64,000 nt of DNA from Flavobacterium yafengii (GTDB lineage Bacteria > Bacteroidota > Bacteroidia > Flavobacteriales > Flavobacteriaceae), in assembly GCF_030010375.1 (NCBI RefSeq), contig NZ_JASCRY010000003.1, forward strand, positions 1 to 64,000. The letters run 5' to 3'. Under the pieces are notes generated by a model. The model saw only the letters and a list, made by a program, of their open reading frames with translations. It was not told the origin of the DNA and ran no database searches. The position numbers and the translations under genes are program-made. Position 1 is the first letter of the stretch; every line of letters begins with the position of its first letter. Below, one piece after another: positions 44,373 to 51,793 of this stretch.

Positions 44373-44422
44373 AAAAAAATCACATATTATAAACGCTATT
44401 GTTTATAATATGTGATTTTTTT
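44373..44422. terminator. Perfect 22-bp bidirectional terminator
   Basis: Left arm 44373-44394 (A-run, then TCACATATTATAAAC) and right arm 44401-44422 pair without mismatch around a six-base loop. It serves the convergent acyltransferase and aminotransferase genes. Confidence 0.9.
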
Positions 44423-44443
44423 AGTTTCTTAAAACGGCAACTC

Positions 44444-45931
44444 TTATAAAGAGAACCAGTTTTTTACCAATTCATCTTCTAAAGGTTGTGCATTCTTATT
44501 TATAAACTCATTGGTAGTTGAATTATAATCATAATCCAAAGCCCAAGTTTTATGGTTTTCAGCCAATGCTTTTATTCCATTACAAACAAATTCAATTTCA
44601 GCATTTGTAGTTGTAGGATGGATAGACATTCTAATCCAACCCGGTTTTCTGATTAAATCTCCAAGACTAATTTCATCAATTAATTTATGGGATGTTTCTT
44701 GATCTACGTGCAACAAAAAGTGACCGTAAGTTCCAGCACAACTGCAACCCCCACGAGTTTGAATTCCGAATTTATCATTCAGTAATTTCACGCCTAAGTT
44801 AAAATGCAAATCTTCCACAAAGAAAGAAATCACTCCTAACCTATCATGATGCTGTCCGGCAAGAATTTTAATATTGGAAATAGTTCCTAATTCTGAGAAA
44901 ATATAATCCACTATTTCGTGCTCTCTTTTCAAGATATTTTCAATTCCCATTTGCTCTTTCAACTGAATCGCCAATGCTGTTTTAATTACCTGAAGAAAAC
45001 CCGGAGTACCTCCATCTTCCCTATCTTCAATATTATCAATGTATTTATGTTCTCCCCAAGGATTCGTCCAACTTACCGTTCCTCCACCCGGATTATCAGG
45101 AACTAAATTTTGATATAATTTTTTATTAAAAACCAAAACGCCACAAGTCCCGGGTCCGCCAAGGAATTTATGCGGTGAAAAGAAAATGGCATCCAAATAA
45201 CTTTCGGAATCTTCAGGATGCATATCAATTTTTACATAAGGACCTGAACAAGCAAAGTCTACGAAACAAAGTCCGTTGTTTTGATGCATTATTTTTGCCA
45301 CTTCATGATACGGAGTTCTAATTCCCGTAACATTTGAACACGATGTAATCGAAGCAATTTTAAAAGGTCTTTCTTTATATTTTTCCAATAATAATTCCAG
45401 ATTTTCTATGCTGAACAATCCGTCTTCAGAAGAAGGAATAACCTCAACATCGGCAATAGTTTCTAGCCAAGAAGTTTGATTAGAATGGTGTTCCATGTGC
45501 GAAATAAAAACAATTGGTTTCTTTTCGGCTGGAATAGTGATGAAATTTTTTAAGTTTTCGGGTACTTTTAAGCCTAAGATTCGTTGAAATTTATTGACAA
45601 CTCCGGTCATTCCAGTACCATCGGTAATTAAAACATCGTCAGCACTTGCATTCACATGATGTTTAATAATGTGACGCGCCTGATGATACGCTTTAGTCAT
45701 TGCAGTACCAGAAACTGTAGTTTCAGTATGGGTATTGGCCACAAAAGGACCAAATTGATTCATTAATTTTTCTTCAATAGGACGATACAAACGACCACTG
45801 GCTGTCCAATCCGTGTAAATAATTTGTTTATGACCGTAAGGAGATTCAAACCCTTGATCTATTCCGATTATGTTATTGCGAAACTGCTGAAAGTATTGCT
45901 CTAATTGTGTTGGCGCTTCTTTGGTAATCAT
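44444..45931 (-). CDS. Class V aminotransferase (cysteine desulfurase-like fold)
   Basis: 495 residues, about 90 longer than NifS/SufS. IIYTDWTASGRLYRPIEE opens the fold; SHMEHHSNQTSW is the active-site His loop; DFACSGPYV and SPHKFLGGPGT carry the PLP site with Lys255; TRGGCSCAGTYGHFLL is the Cys-containing C-terminal loop. The Cys-rich GGCSCAG motif could be the sulfur-accepting site if the enzyme is a desulfurase. No Suf or Isc genes are adjacent, so substrate and product are uncertain. Confidence 0.85.
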   Translation of the reverse strand: MITKEAPTQLEQYFQQFRNNIIGIDQGFESPYGHKQIIYTDWTASGRLYRPIEEKLMNQFGPFVANTHTETTVSGTAMTKAYHQARHIIKHHVNASADDVLITDGTGMTGVVNKFQRILGLKVPENLKNFITIPAEKKPIVFISHMEHHSNQTSWLETIADVEVIPSSEDGLFSIENLELLLEKYKERPFKIASITSCSNVTGIRTPYHEVAKIMHQNNGLCFVDFACSGPYVKIDMHPEDSESYLDAIFFSPHKFLGGPGTCGVLVFNKKLYQNLVPDNPGGGTVSWTNPWGEHKYIDNIEDREDGGTPGFLQVIKTALAIQLKEQMGIENILKREHEIVDYIFSELGTISNIKILAGQHHDRLGVISFFVEDLHFNLGVKLLNDKFGIQTRGGCSCAGTYGHFLLHVDQETSHKLIDEISLGDLIRKPGWIRMSIHPTTTNAEIEFVCNGIKALAENHKTWALDYDYNSTTNEFINKNAQPLEDELVKNWFSL

Positions 45932-46070
45932 TGTATGTCTAATTTGAGTTCAAAGATATTGATTTTTACTAAATAGTCTTTTTCAAATTTTGTTAATACT
46001 GATTTTTAAATAAATTTATAAACATGGTCCAAATGTAAAGTAGCTGACAAACTGTGATTTTCATTCGGTT

Positions 46071-46078
46071 TATATTTG
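46071..46078 (+). promoter_or_regulatory. TAnnTTTG box before the DM13 gene
   Basis: TATATTTG overlaps the first in-frame ATG (46076) of the longer frame, so translation should start at the later ATG (46106). Confidence 0.55.
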
Positions 46079-46105
46079 ATTAACGAATTAAAAAACATTT
46101 TAGCC

Positions 46106-46525
46106 ATGAAAAAAATTGTTTTTCTACTACCGATTTTCTTGCTTTTTATTTCTTGTGAAGTTGAAGGCGATTTGACCCGTGATGCTGAGTTAAGCACCCC
46201 AATTCCTGAAAATACTCCTCCTGTGGCTACCGGTAATTTCATGCCAACCTCAGGAATTAAAGTTACCGGTTCTGCTAAAATTTATTTGAATGGAAATCAA
46301 AATGAAGTTCGATTGGAAGATTTCAGTGTTTCCAGTGGTCCCGATTTGAAAGTATATCTGTCTAAAAATGCCACCCCTACAGATTTTGTAAATTTGGGAA
46401 ATTTGACATCTTCTACAGTGTATGCAATTCCAACTCAGGTTAATGTTTCAGCCTATAAATATGTACTGATTCACTGCCAACAATACAGTCATCTTTTTGC
46501 AGTGGCACAATTATCTCAAAATTAA
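46106..46525 (+). CDS. DM13-domain lipoprotein
   Basis: 139 residues from 46106. Lipoprotein signal MKKIVFLLPIFLLFISCEV (Cys17). The body is a DM13 domain: SGIKVTGSAKIYLNGNQNEVRLEDF, SSGPDLKVYLSKN, NLTSSTVYAIP and the C-terminal VLIHCQQYSHLFAVAQL with its invariant Cys. DM13 domains are proposed to act in redox/electron transfer or surface binding. It is 10 bp upstream of a barrel protein gene, so a membrane-facing complex is plausible. Confidence 0.88.
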   Translation: MKKIVFLLPIFLLFISCEVEGDLTRDAELSTPIPENTPPVATGNFMPTSGIKVTGSAKIYLNGNQNEVRLEDFSVSSGPDLKVYLSKNATPTDFVNLGNLTSSTVYAIPTQVNVSAYKYVLIHCQQYSHLFAVAQLSQN

Positions 46526-46535
46526 AATCTGATTT

Positions 46536-47432
46536 ATGAAAAAACTACTGCTAATTATCGCTATTGGAATATGCTCTAACTCCTTTGCGCAAGGCTGCAG
46601 CGATGCCGGAATTTGTTCCATAGGAAACGGTTTTCAAACTACAGATAAGGAATTAAAAAACGGAATTGAAGTAGGGACTATTTTTGGTGCCGGCGAAGCT
46701 GATGTCACTTATATTTCACCATATATCACCTATACCAGAACTATTAACGAACGATTGTCGCTAAGTTCTAAAATCACGTATTCCGTTGCAAATGGAAGTT
46801 TTGGTCAACGAGGTTCTTTTGGTGATGCCTATTTGATAGGAAATTACAATTGGAAACCAAAAACAAATACGCAATGGAGTTCTCTTTTGGGTTTTAAAAT
46901 ACCTTTTACGAGTTCAAATCTTAAAATAAATGAGTTTTCTCTTCCTTTGGACTATCAATCTAGTTTGGGAACTTTTGATTTGATTGCAGGATTGAATCTT
47001 AACTATAAAAAATGGGATTTTAATACGGCAGTCCAAATTCCCGTTTTCAATAACAATAAAAATTCGTATTTCAAGGAGTTTTCTGATACGGATGATTTTC
47101 CTTCCACTAATTTATTCGAAAGAAAATCAGATGCTTTGTTTCGAACAACATATACGTTTCAAACTCATAATAAAAAATTCACTTTTAAACCCAATGTATT
47201 ATTCATTTACCATTTAGGAGAGGATAGTTTTGAAAATGCTTTTGGAAATAGAGAAACGATACAAAACTCTGATGGATTGACCATTAACGGAAATATAATT
47301 GGTGCGTATGCCATTAATACTAAAAACAGTATCGAATTATCTTTAGCCACACCGTTTGTAGTTCGAGAAGTTCGCCCAGACGGATTAACTAGAAAATTCA
47401 CCGCAGGAATAATTTACAAAGTTTCTTTTTAA
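46536..47432 (+). CDS. Outer-membrane beta-barrel protein of unknown function
   Basis: 298 residues with a signal peptide (MKKLLLIIAIGICSNSFAQ) and a Cys-rich mature start (GCSDAGICSIG) that could receive electrons or metal from the DM13 partner. The rest is alternating aromatic/polar strands ending in Phe (AGIIYKVSF), the mark of outer-membrane barrels, close in look to transporter-like MetA-pathway barrels. It is in an operon with the DM13 lipoprotein. Function not known. Confidence 0.75.
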   Translation: MKKLLLIIAIGICSNSFAQGCSDAGICSIGNGFQTTDKELKNGIEVGTIFGAGEADVTYISPYITYTRTINERLSLSSKITYSVANGSFGQRGSFGDAYLIGNYNWKPKTNTQWSSLLGFKIPFTSSNLKINEFSLPLDYQSSLGTFDLIAGLNLNYKKWDFNTAVQIPVFNNNKNSYFKEFSDTDDFPSTNLFERKSDALFRTTYTFQTHNKKFTFKPNVLFIYHLGEDSFENAFGNRETIQNSDGLTINGNIIGAYAINTKNSIELSLATPFVVREVRPDGLTRKFTAGIIYKVSF

Positions 47433-47472
47433 AAGATAAATTAGATTTTTTACTTTCGAAAATACATAAAAA

Positions 47473-47500
47473 AATGCCCAAGAAATTTTCTTGGGCATTC
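47473..47500. terminator. Bidirectional terminator
   Basis: AATGCCCAAGAAA and TTTTCTTGGGCATT form a long stem between two convergent genes. Confidence 0.85.
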
Positions 47501-47521
47501 TATTTTTAAAACTATTTAGGA

Positions 47522-48112
47522 TTATAAATCAAACCCTAATGAGAACTGCAATACTCTGTTTTGTGCTTTGCCTTCATCGTATAAATCTCCTAAACCTAAA
47601 TGATAACGCACTCCTAAACTAATACCGGAATCCGTTTTAAAGCCTCCTCCAAAATTCATTCCCCAATCAAAATTATTAGGATCATATTCTTGTGAACCGC
47701 TAAAAAGTCCATCGTATTCTTCTTTGTGTGAAACTGCTAATCCAATTTGTGGACCCGCTTCCAAAAAGAAATTTTTAGAAGGATATGCTTTAAGCATTAA
47801 TGGCAAGTTTATGTAATCTAATTTTTGGGTAAAAGTCCCACTGCTATTTGTTATTTCGTACCCTTGTTGAGAATACATTAATTCAGGTTGAATAGAAAAG
47901 CTTTCGCTAATAAAGGACTCGCCATAAACTCCTATATGAAAACCGTGTCGTTGTTCCGTTTCTCCATCTCCGTCAAAACTTACGGCTGCTAAATTATAAC
48001 CTCCTTTTATTCCTCCATTCGATTTAGGAATAGTGTTGTCCTGTGCATTCATTGTTGCTATTACACCAAAGAATAAAGCTATTGTTATCTGTTTTATTTT
48101 CATCTGTTTCAT
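47522..48112 (-). CDS. Outer-membrane beta-barrel protein (OMP_b-brl type)
   Basis: 196 residues. Signal peptide MKQMKIKQITIALFFGVIATMNAQ. Barrel pattern KGGYNLAAVSF, HIGVYGESFISESFSIQPELMYSQQGYE, LPLMLKAYPSKNFFLEAGPQIGLAVSHKEE and the end VLQFSLGFDL, the usual features of the small porin-like OMP family common in Bacteroidota. Function unknown. Confidence 0.85.
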   Translation of the reverse strand: MKQMKIKQITIALFFGVIATMNAQDNTIPKSNGGIKGGYNLAAVSFDGDGETEQRHGFHIGVYGESFISESFSIQPELMYSQQGYEITNSSGTFTQKLDYINLPLMLKAYPSKNFFLEAGPQIGLAVSHKEEYDGLFSGSQEYDPNNFDWGMNFGGGFKTDSGISLGVRYHLGLGDLYDEGKAQNRVLQFSLGFDL

Positions 48113-48136
48113 GTTTTAATTATTCAAATTATACTT

Positions 48137-48913
48137 TTATTTCCCTCCATTGGCACGAAGGTCTGCAATACATTGCGCATCTAATTGTGGAGCGGTACCA
48201 CCTGAAACCATATTTGAAATACCACCACCAGTTTCTGAAGACCAATACATTAAACACGTTTTTTCAATACAATGTTTTGGATGTTCTGCATCTTCGTGAT
48301 TGCTTTGCAAGGCTGTACCAAGATTTGTCAATCCTAATATATGTCCAAATTCATGAGTAATTACTGTTGTTTCTAATAAACTTCTGTTGGGTTCAAATGG
48401 ACTGTCACTTAAACCTTGAATAGTTTGTTCGAAAATCACAAAAGAAGTATTCCTGTAAGCCGTTCCAAGAATAACTGATGTATCAGTGTCTTTCGAAGAT
48501 TTTCCATCTGCAAAAAATGCCCAAACCGCAATTTCATCAGAAGTGTTGTATTTTGTTCTGTTAGCATCTTCAATACTTACAATCTCTTCATTGGTATAAG
48601 GCGAATTTCCGGGAGATGGTATAGAACGTTTTATAACATTTATGCCATTTGGTTTATATGTTCTCGCTGTAAGAAAGTTTACAAAATTATTAATTGCAGT
48701 ACTGCTTGGTTCAAAACCGACTACATATACCACTTCAATAACCATGCTCTTGAACTTTTTATCAGATAATAAATCGTTAGAAGAACTTCCTGTTTGCTGT
48801 TTATTCGTATTAGGATTTACTGCAACTGTGTTATCTATGGGATCATCTTCTTTTGAACAGGATGCTACTGAGAGGAATAAACCTATAGTCAGCAGAGTAA
48901 GTACTTTTTTCAT
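48137..48913 (-). CDS. Metzincin-like secreted zinc metalloprotease lipoprotein
   Basis: 258 residues. Lipoprotein signal MKKVLTLLTIGLFLSVASCS (Cys19). The zinc motif is His187-Glu188-x-x-His191 (THEFGHILGLTNLG), with Asn where metzincins often have the third His; a further His and two Cys follow in NHEDAEHPKHCIEKTCLMYW, close to the HC...CLMYW pattern of archaemetzincins. So it is a zinc protease anchored in the membrane, probably facing outward. The preserved CLMYW Met-turn supports activity. Confidence 0.85.
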   Translation of the reverse strand: MKKVLTLLTIGLFLSVASCSKEDDPIDNTVAVNPNTNKQQTGSSSNDLLSDKKFKSMVIEVVYVVGFEPSSTAINNFVNFLTARTYKPNGINVIKRSIPSPGNSPYTNEEIVSIEDANRTKYNTSDEIAVWAFFADGKSSKDTDTSVILGTAYRNTSFVIFEQTIQGLSDSPFEPNRSLLETTVITHEFGHILGLTNLGTALQSNHEDAEHPKHCIEKTCLMYWSSETGGGISNMVSGGTAPQLDAQCIADLRANGGK

Positions 48914-49001
48914 TATTATCTTTATTATTAATTTAATTTATATAAGAACAGCTACACTATTTTAGGCAGCTGTTCTTACTAAACTACCAACTTAAATCCA
49001 G

Positions 49002-50054
49002 CTATATTTGTTTCAATACTAATGTTACCGCTGCATTAGTAGAACTTTGCAATGTGATTGTCGAAGCAGTAAAACTTGTTACTTTCCAAGTATTATTCAA
49101 TAAAGTAAACGAAGCATTCCCTGAGAAATTTAGTTTTAGTAAAACATCCAATTCTGAGCTTACCGCATAAGTTCCATTCACAGTTGTATTCACTAGATTT
49201 ATAGCGGTTACCGATAAATTATTTGCAAAATCTATTGTAAAATCTTTATAATTCGTTGCTGAATTTACTCCTGCACTTACGTATGAATCAACTTTAAACT
49301 TTCCGTTAACCAAGATTGTTTCTAATTTTTTTGAATTTTCAACTGCTACTGCCATTGCTGCTTCTGTTTTTAAAGATGCAGTAATAGCTGCTTGCAATTC
49401 AGCATCACTAGAAACCGTCATTTTTGTTCCATCGGCAATTGCCACTGAAATTGGGTACTTTACTGAAAATAATTCCGTGCTACTTACATTAGACATATAC
49501 GTATATAATTGTTGTTCGGATGTGATCGCAATACTTCCTGTTTGTTGTAAACTTAAATTATACGTTAAAATTGTAATTGGGAAGGTGATATTTACCGAAG
49601 AAATAGCATCTTGACCAGAAGCTTCCGCTGATGTACATGCATTAAGAATAGCATTATACTCGGTTTGATTGGTAACGGTGGCCTCCGTATAATTACTTAA
49701 TCTAATTTTTAAAGGAAATTGTAACACAACAGTATCTTGGTCATTGTTAAACTGTCCAAAAATAGAAATAACTTGTTGGTAGTCTAATTGACTTAGAATA
49801 GAAACCTGAACTCCATTTACTTTAGCGGTAACCGGTAACAAAATTGAAGAACATGATGCTCCGTCTAAGAAATCATCAAATGAACCATCGTACATCGAAG
49901 TACGTTTTAGATTACTTGTTGTAGTTGAATTAGCCGAATTTGTATTTGGATTTTCTCCTTCTACATCATCAATTTCACTTTGGCATGATGTAAATCCTAA
50001 GATAGCCATCAATGCAATTCCTGTAACAATTTTTAATTTTTTCATAATTTTCAA
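49002..50054 (-). CDS. Surface lipoprotein, likely member of the adjacent ECF regulon
   Basis: 350 residues, with a later ATG at 50045 equally possible. Lipoprotein signal ending GFTSCQS, a low-complexity Asn/Ser/Thr tether, and a repetitive beta-rich body (three similar stretches with ITFPITILTYNLS, VKYPISVAIADGTKM and LQFPLKIRLSNYTEA). No known domain. A bipartite motif at 50107-50135, also found before the fecR gene, suggests it is switched on by the neighbouring sigma factor. It may be a ligand-binding lipoprotein working with the TonB receptor. Confidence 0.75.
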   Translation of the reverse strand: MKIMKKLKIVTGIALMAILGFTSCQSEIDDVEGENPNTNSANSTTTSNLKRTSMYDGSFDDFLDGASCSSILLPVTAKVNGVQVSILSQLDYQQVISIFGQFNNDQDTVVLQFPLKIRLSNYTEATVTNQTEYNAILNACTSAEASGQDAISSVNITFPITILTYNLSLQQTGSIAITSEQQLYTYMSNVSSTELFSVKYPISVAIADGTKMTVSSDAELQAAITASLKTEAAMAVAVENSKKLETILVNGKFKVDSYVSAGVNSATNYKDFTIDFANNLSVTAINLVNTTVNGTYAVSSELDVLLKLNFSGNASFTLLNNTWKVTSFTASTITLQSSTNAAVTLVLKQI

Positions 50055-50106
50055 ATTTAATGTATTTTTATATTTACAAGCGATGTTTTTAGCGCCTTTC
50101 TATTAG

Positions 50107-50135
50107 TAAGACAACTACGCTTATTTTTACCCTAC
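50107..50135 (-). promoter_or_regulatory. Bipartite ECF-type promoter for the lipoprotein gene
   Basis: Minus strand: GTAGGGTAA (50135-50127), 9 bp, TAGTTGTCTTA (50117-50107). The same two boxes with the same 9-bp gap stand before fecR at 50832-50860. The pair fits the -35/-10 boxes of an ECF sigma factor, almost certainly the one encoded here. Confidence 0.75.
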
Positions 50136-50222
50136 CAAAATTTTAAAAAAAATATAAAATTTTACAAATAAATTCATAAAATACTACAAATCAACTAATT
50201 AAATTTTAAACTCTTTTTCATA

Positions 50223-50255
50223 AAAAAGCAATTGTAATTAACACAATTGCTTTTT
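50223..50255 (+). terminator. Hairpin upstream of the sigma gene
   Basis: AAAAAGCAATTGT (50223-50235) pairs perfectly with ACAATTGCTTTTT (50243-50255). It lies between divergent genes, so it is either an attenuator in the sigma leader or the end of an unannotated short RNA. The rest of 50055-50303 holds promoter sequence only. Confidence 0.5.
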
Positions 50256-50303
50256 GAAAAAATAATTTACATTTACAGCCTACAAAAAATGAATTAATAC
50301 TCA

Positions 50304-50819
50304 ATGAGCGACGAAAAAAGTACACTTTGCGAAGAAAATCACTTTAGAGACTTTTACTTAAAGCACGTGCAATCAGCAAATAATTTTGCGTATTACAAAT
50401 GTGGTGATGATGAAGCTGCATTAGATCTGGTCCAAGATGCGTTTACCAAAATTTGGGAAAATTGTTCCAAAATTGACTTTAGTAAAGTCAAAACGTATTT
50501 GTTTACCAGCATTAATAATTTATTTCTAAATAACATAAAGCATCAAAAAGTGGTATTGAGGTACGCCAAAGATGCGCCTAACTTAGACACCAATAATCAA
50601 AGTCCCGAATATTTATTCGAAGAAGAAGAATTCAAACTTAAACTCACAAAAGCTATCGCATCATTAAGCGAAGCGCAGCGAGAAGTATTTTTATTGAATC
50701 GAATAGATGGAAAAAAATACAGAGAAATAGCTGAGTTACTCGATATCTCTCAAAAAACCGTAGAAAAAAGAATGTCTGGAGCACTACAAATTTTAAAAGC
50801 CCAAATAGAAAATATATAA
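50304..50819 (+). CDS. ECF RNA polymerase sigma factor
   Basis: 171 residues. Region 2 (about 8-75) has FAYYKCGDDEAALDLVQDAFTKIWE and region 4 (about 110-165) has LSEAQREVFLLNRIDGKKYREIAELLDISQKTVEKRMSGAL. It is the FecI-type factor of Bacteroidota sigma/anti-sigma/TonB-receptor systems. It probably answers to the FecR protein encoded next and reads the two bipartite motifs nearby. Confidence 0.93.
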   Translation: MSDEKSTLCEENHFRDFYLKHVQSANNFAYYKCGDDEAALDLVQDAFTKIWENCSKIDFSKVKTYLFTSINNLFLNNIKHQKVVLRYAKDAPNLDTNNQSPEYLFEEEEFKLKLTKAIASLSEAQREVFLLNRIDGKKYREIAELLDISQKTVEKRMSGALQILKAQIENI

Positions 50820-50831
50820 TTACATTTAGCT

Positions 50832-50860
50832 GTAGGGTAATTTAAAAGTTAGTTGTCTTA
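50832..50860 (+). promoter_or_regulatory. Bipartite ECF-type promoter for fecR and the TonB receptor
   Basis: GTAGGGTAA (50832-50840), a 9-bp gap, TAGTTGTCTTA (50850-50860), 18 bp before the fecR ATG. It lies between the sigma and anti-sigma genes, so the sigma factor can drive the rest of the operon separately from its own gene. Confidence 0.75.
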
Positions 50861-50878
50861 TAAACATAGAGATATAAA

Positions 50879-51793
50879 ATGAAAAACGAAAAAGAGATAT
50901 TAAAATGGTTAAATAATGAGCTTTCAAGTAAAGAAATTAAAGATTTAAAACAATCTGAAGATTTGAAAACACTTGAAAAGATTGCTCATTATGCATCACA
51001 ATTGGAAACTCCAAAAGTAGATGCCCATGCTGCTTTGGAAGCTTTTAAAGCCAGAAACCATTCAAAAAAGAAAACAAAAGTCAGAACTTTAAACTTCAAA
51101 GCATTCTATAGGGTTGCCGCTATTTTGGTCGTTATGTTAACCTCTGCTTATTTCTTATTTTTTAATAACATTACCTCTTTCGAAACTCAAATAGCACAAA
51201 CAAAATCAGTCACGCTTCCGGATAACTCTGAAGTGATATTAAACTCCGCTTCGAAATTAAGTTTTAACCAAAAAAAATGGGCTGATAAAAGAGCTTTAAC
51301 GTTAGAAGGAGAAGCTTATTTTAAGGTACAAAAAGGGCAAACTTTTAGTGTAAACACAACTGCGGGAGTCGTTACCGTTTTAGGAACACAATTTAACGTA
51401 AAAGAACGCAAAAACTATTTTGAAGTGAATTGTTACGAAGGTTTAGTGAGTGTAACATATAATAATGAAACTATTAAATTACCTCCTGGAAAAACCTTCC
51501 GAGTTATCAATGGCACAATCGAAAATATTGAAGATTTCAATGCCCAAAATCCTTCGTGGATTCAGCAAGAATCTAGCTTTAATAAGATTCCATTAGATCA
51601 GGTTATTGCAGAATTAGAGCGTCAATACGATATAAAAATTAAAGTGGAAGGTATCGATACTTCAAAACTCTTTACAGGAAGTTTTACACATACTGACAAA
51701 AAAATAGCGCTTCAGGCGGTTACAATTCCGCTTAAATTAAGTTACAAGATTGAAGGTAAAACTATTATATTTTACAACTATGGTGTTAAATAA
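50879..51793 (+). CDS. FecR-type anti-sigma factor
   Basis: 304 residues. A short cytoplasmic part (1-76), one transmembrane helix (about 77-96; RVAAILVVMLTSAYFLFF) and a periplasmic FecR domain (TLPDNSEVILNSASKLSFNQKKW, GEAYFKVQKGQTFSVNT, VTVLGTQFNVKE). The C-terminal domain (IPLDQVIAELERQYDIKIKVEG) is STN-like. It holds the sigma factor until the TonB receptor signals. Overlaps the receptor start by 14 bp. Confidence 0.93.
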   Translation: MKNEKEILKWLNNELSSKEIKDLKQSEDLKTLEKIAHYASQLETPKVDAHAALEAFKARNHSKKKTKVRTLNFKAFYRVAAILVVMLTSAYFLFFNNITSFETQIAQTKSVTLPDNSEVILNSASKLSFNQKKWADKRALTLEGEAYFKVQKGQTFSVNTTAGVVTVLGTQFNVKERKNYFEVNCYEGLVSVTYNNETIKLPPGKTFRVINGTIENIEDFNAQNPSWIQQESSFNKIPLDQVIAELERQYDIKIKVEGIDTSKLFTGSFTHTDKKIALQAVTIPLKLSYKIEGKTIIFYNYGVK

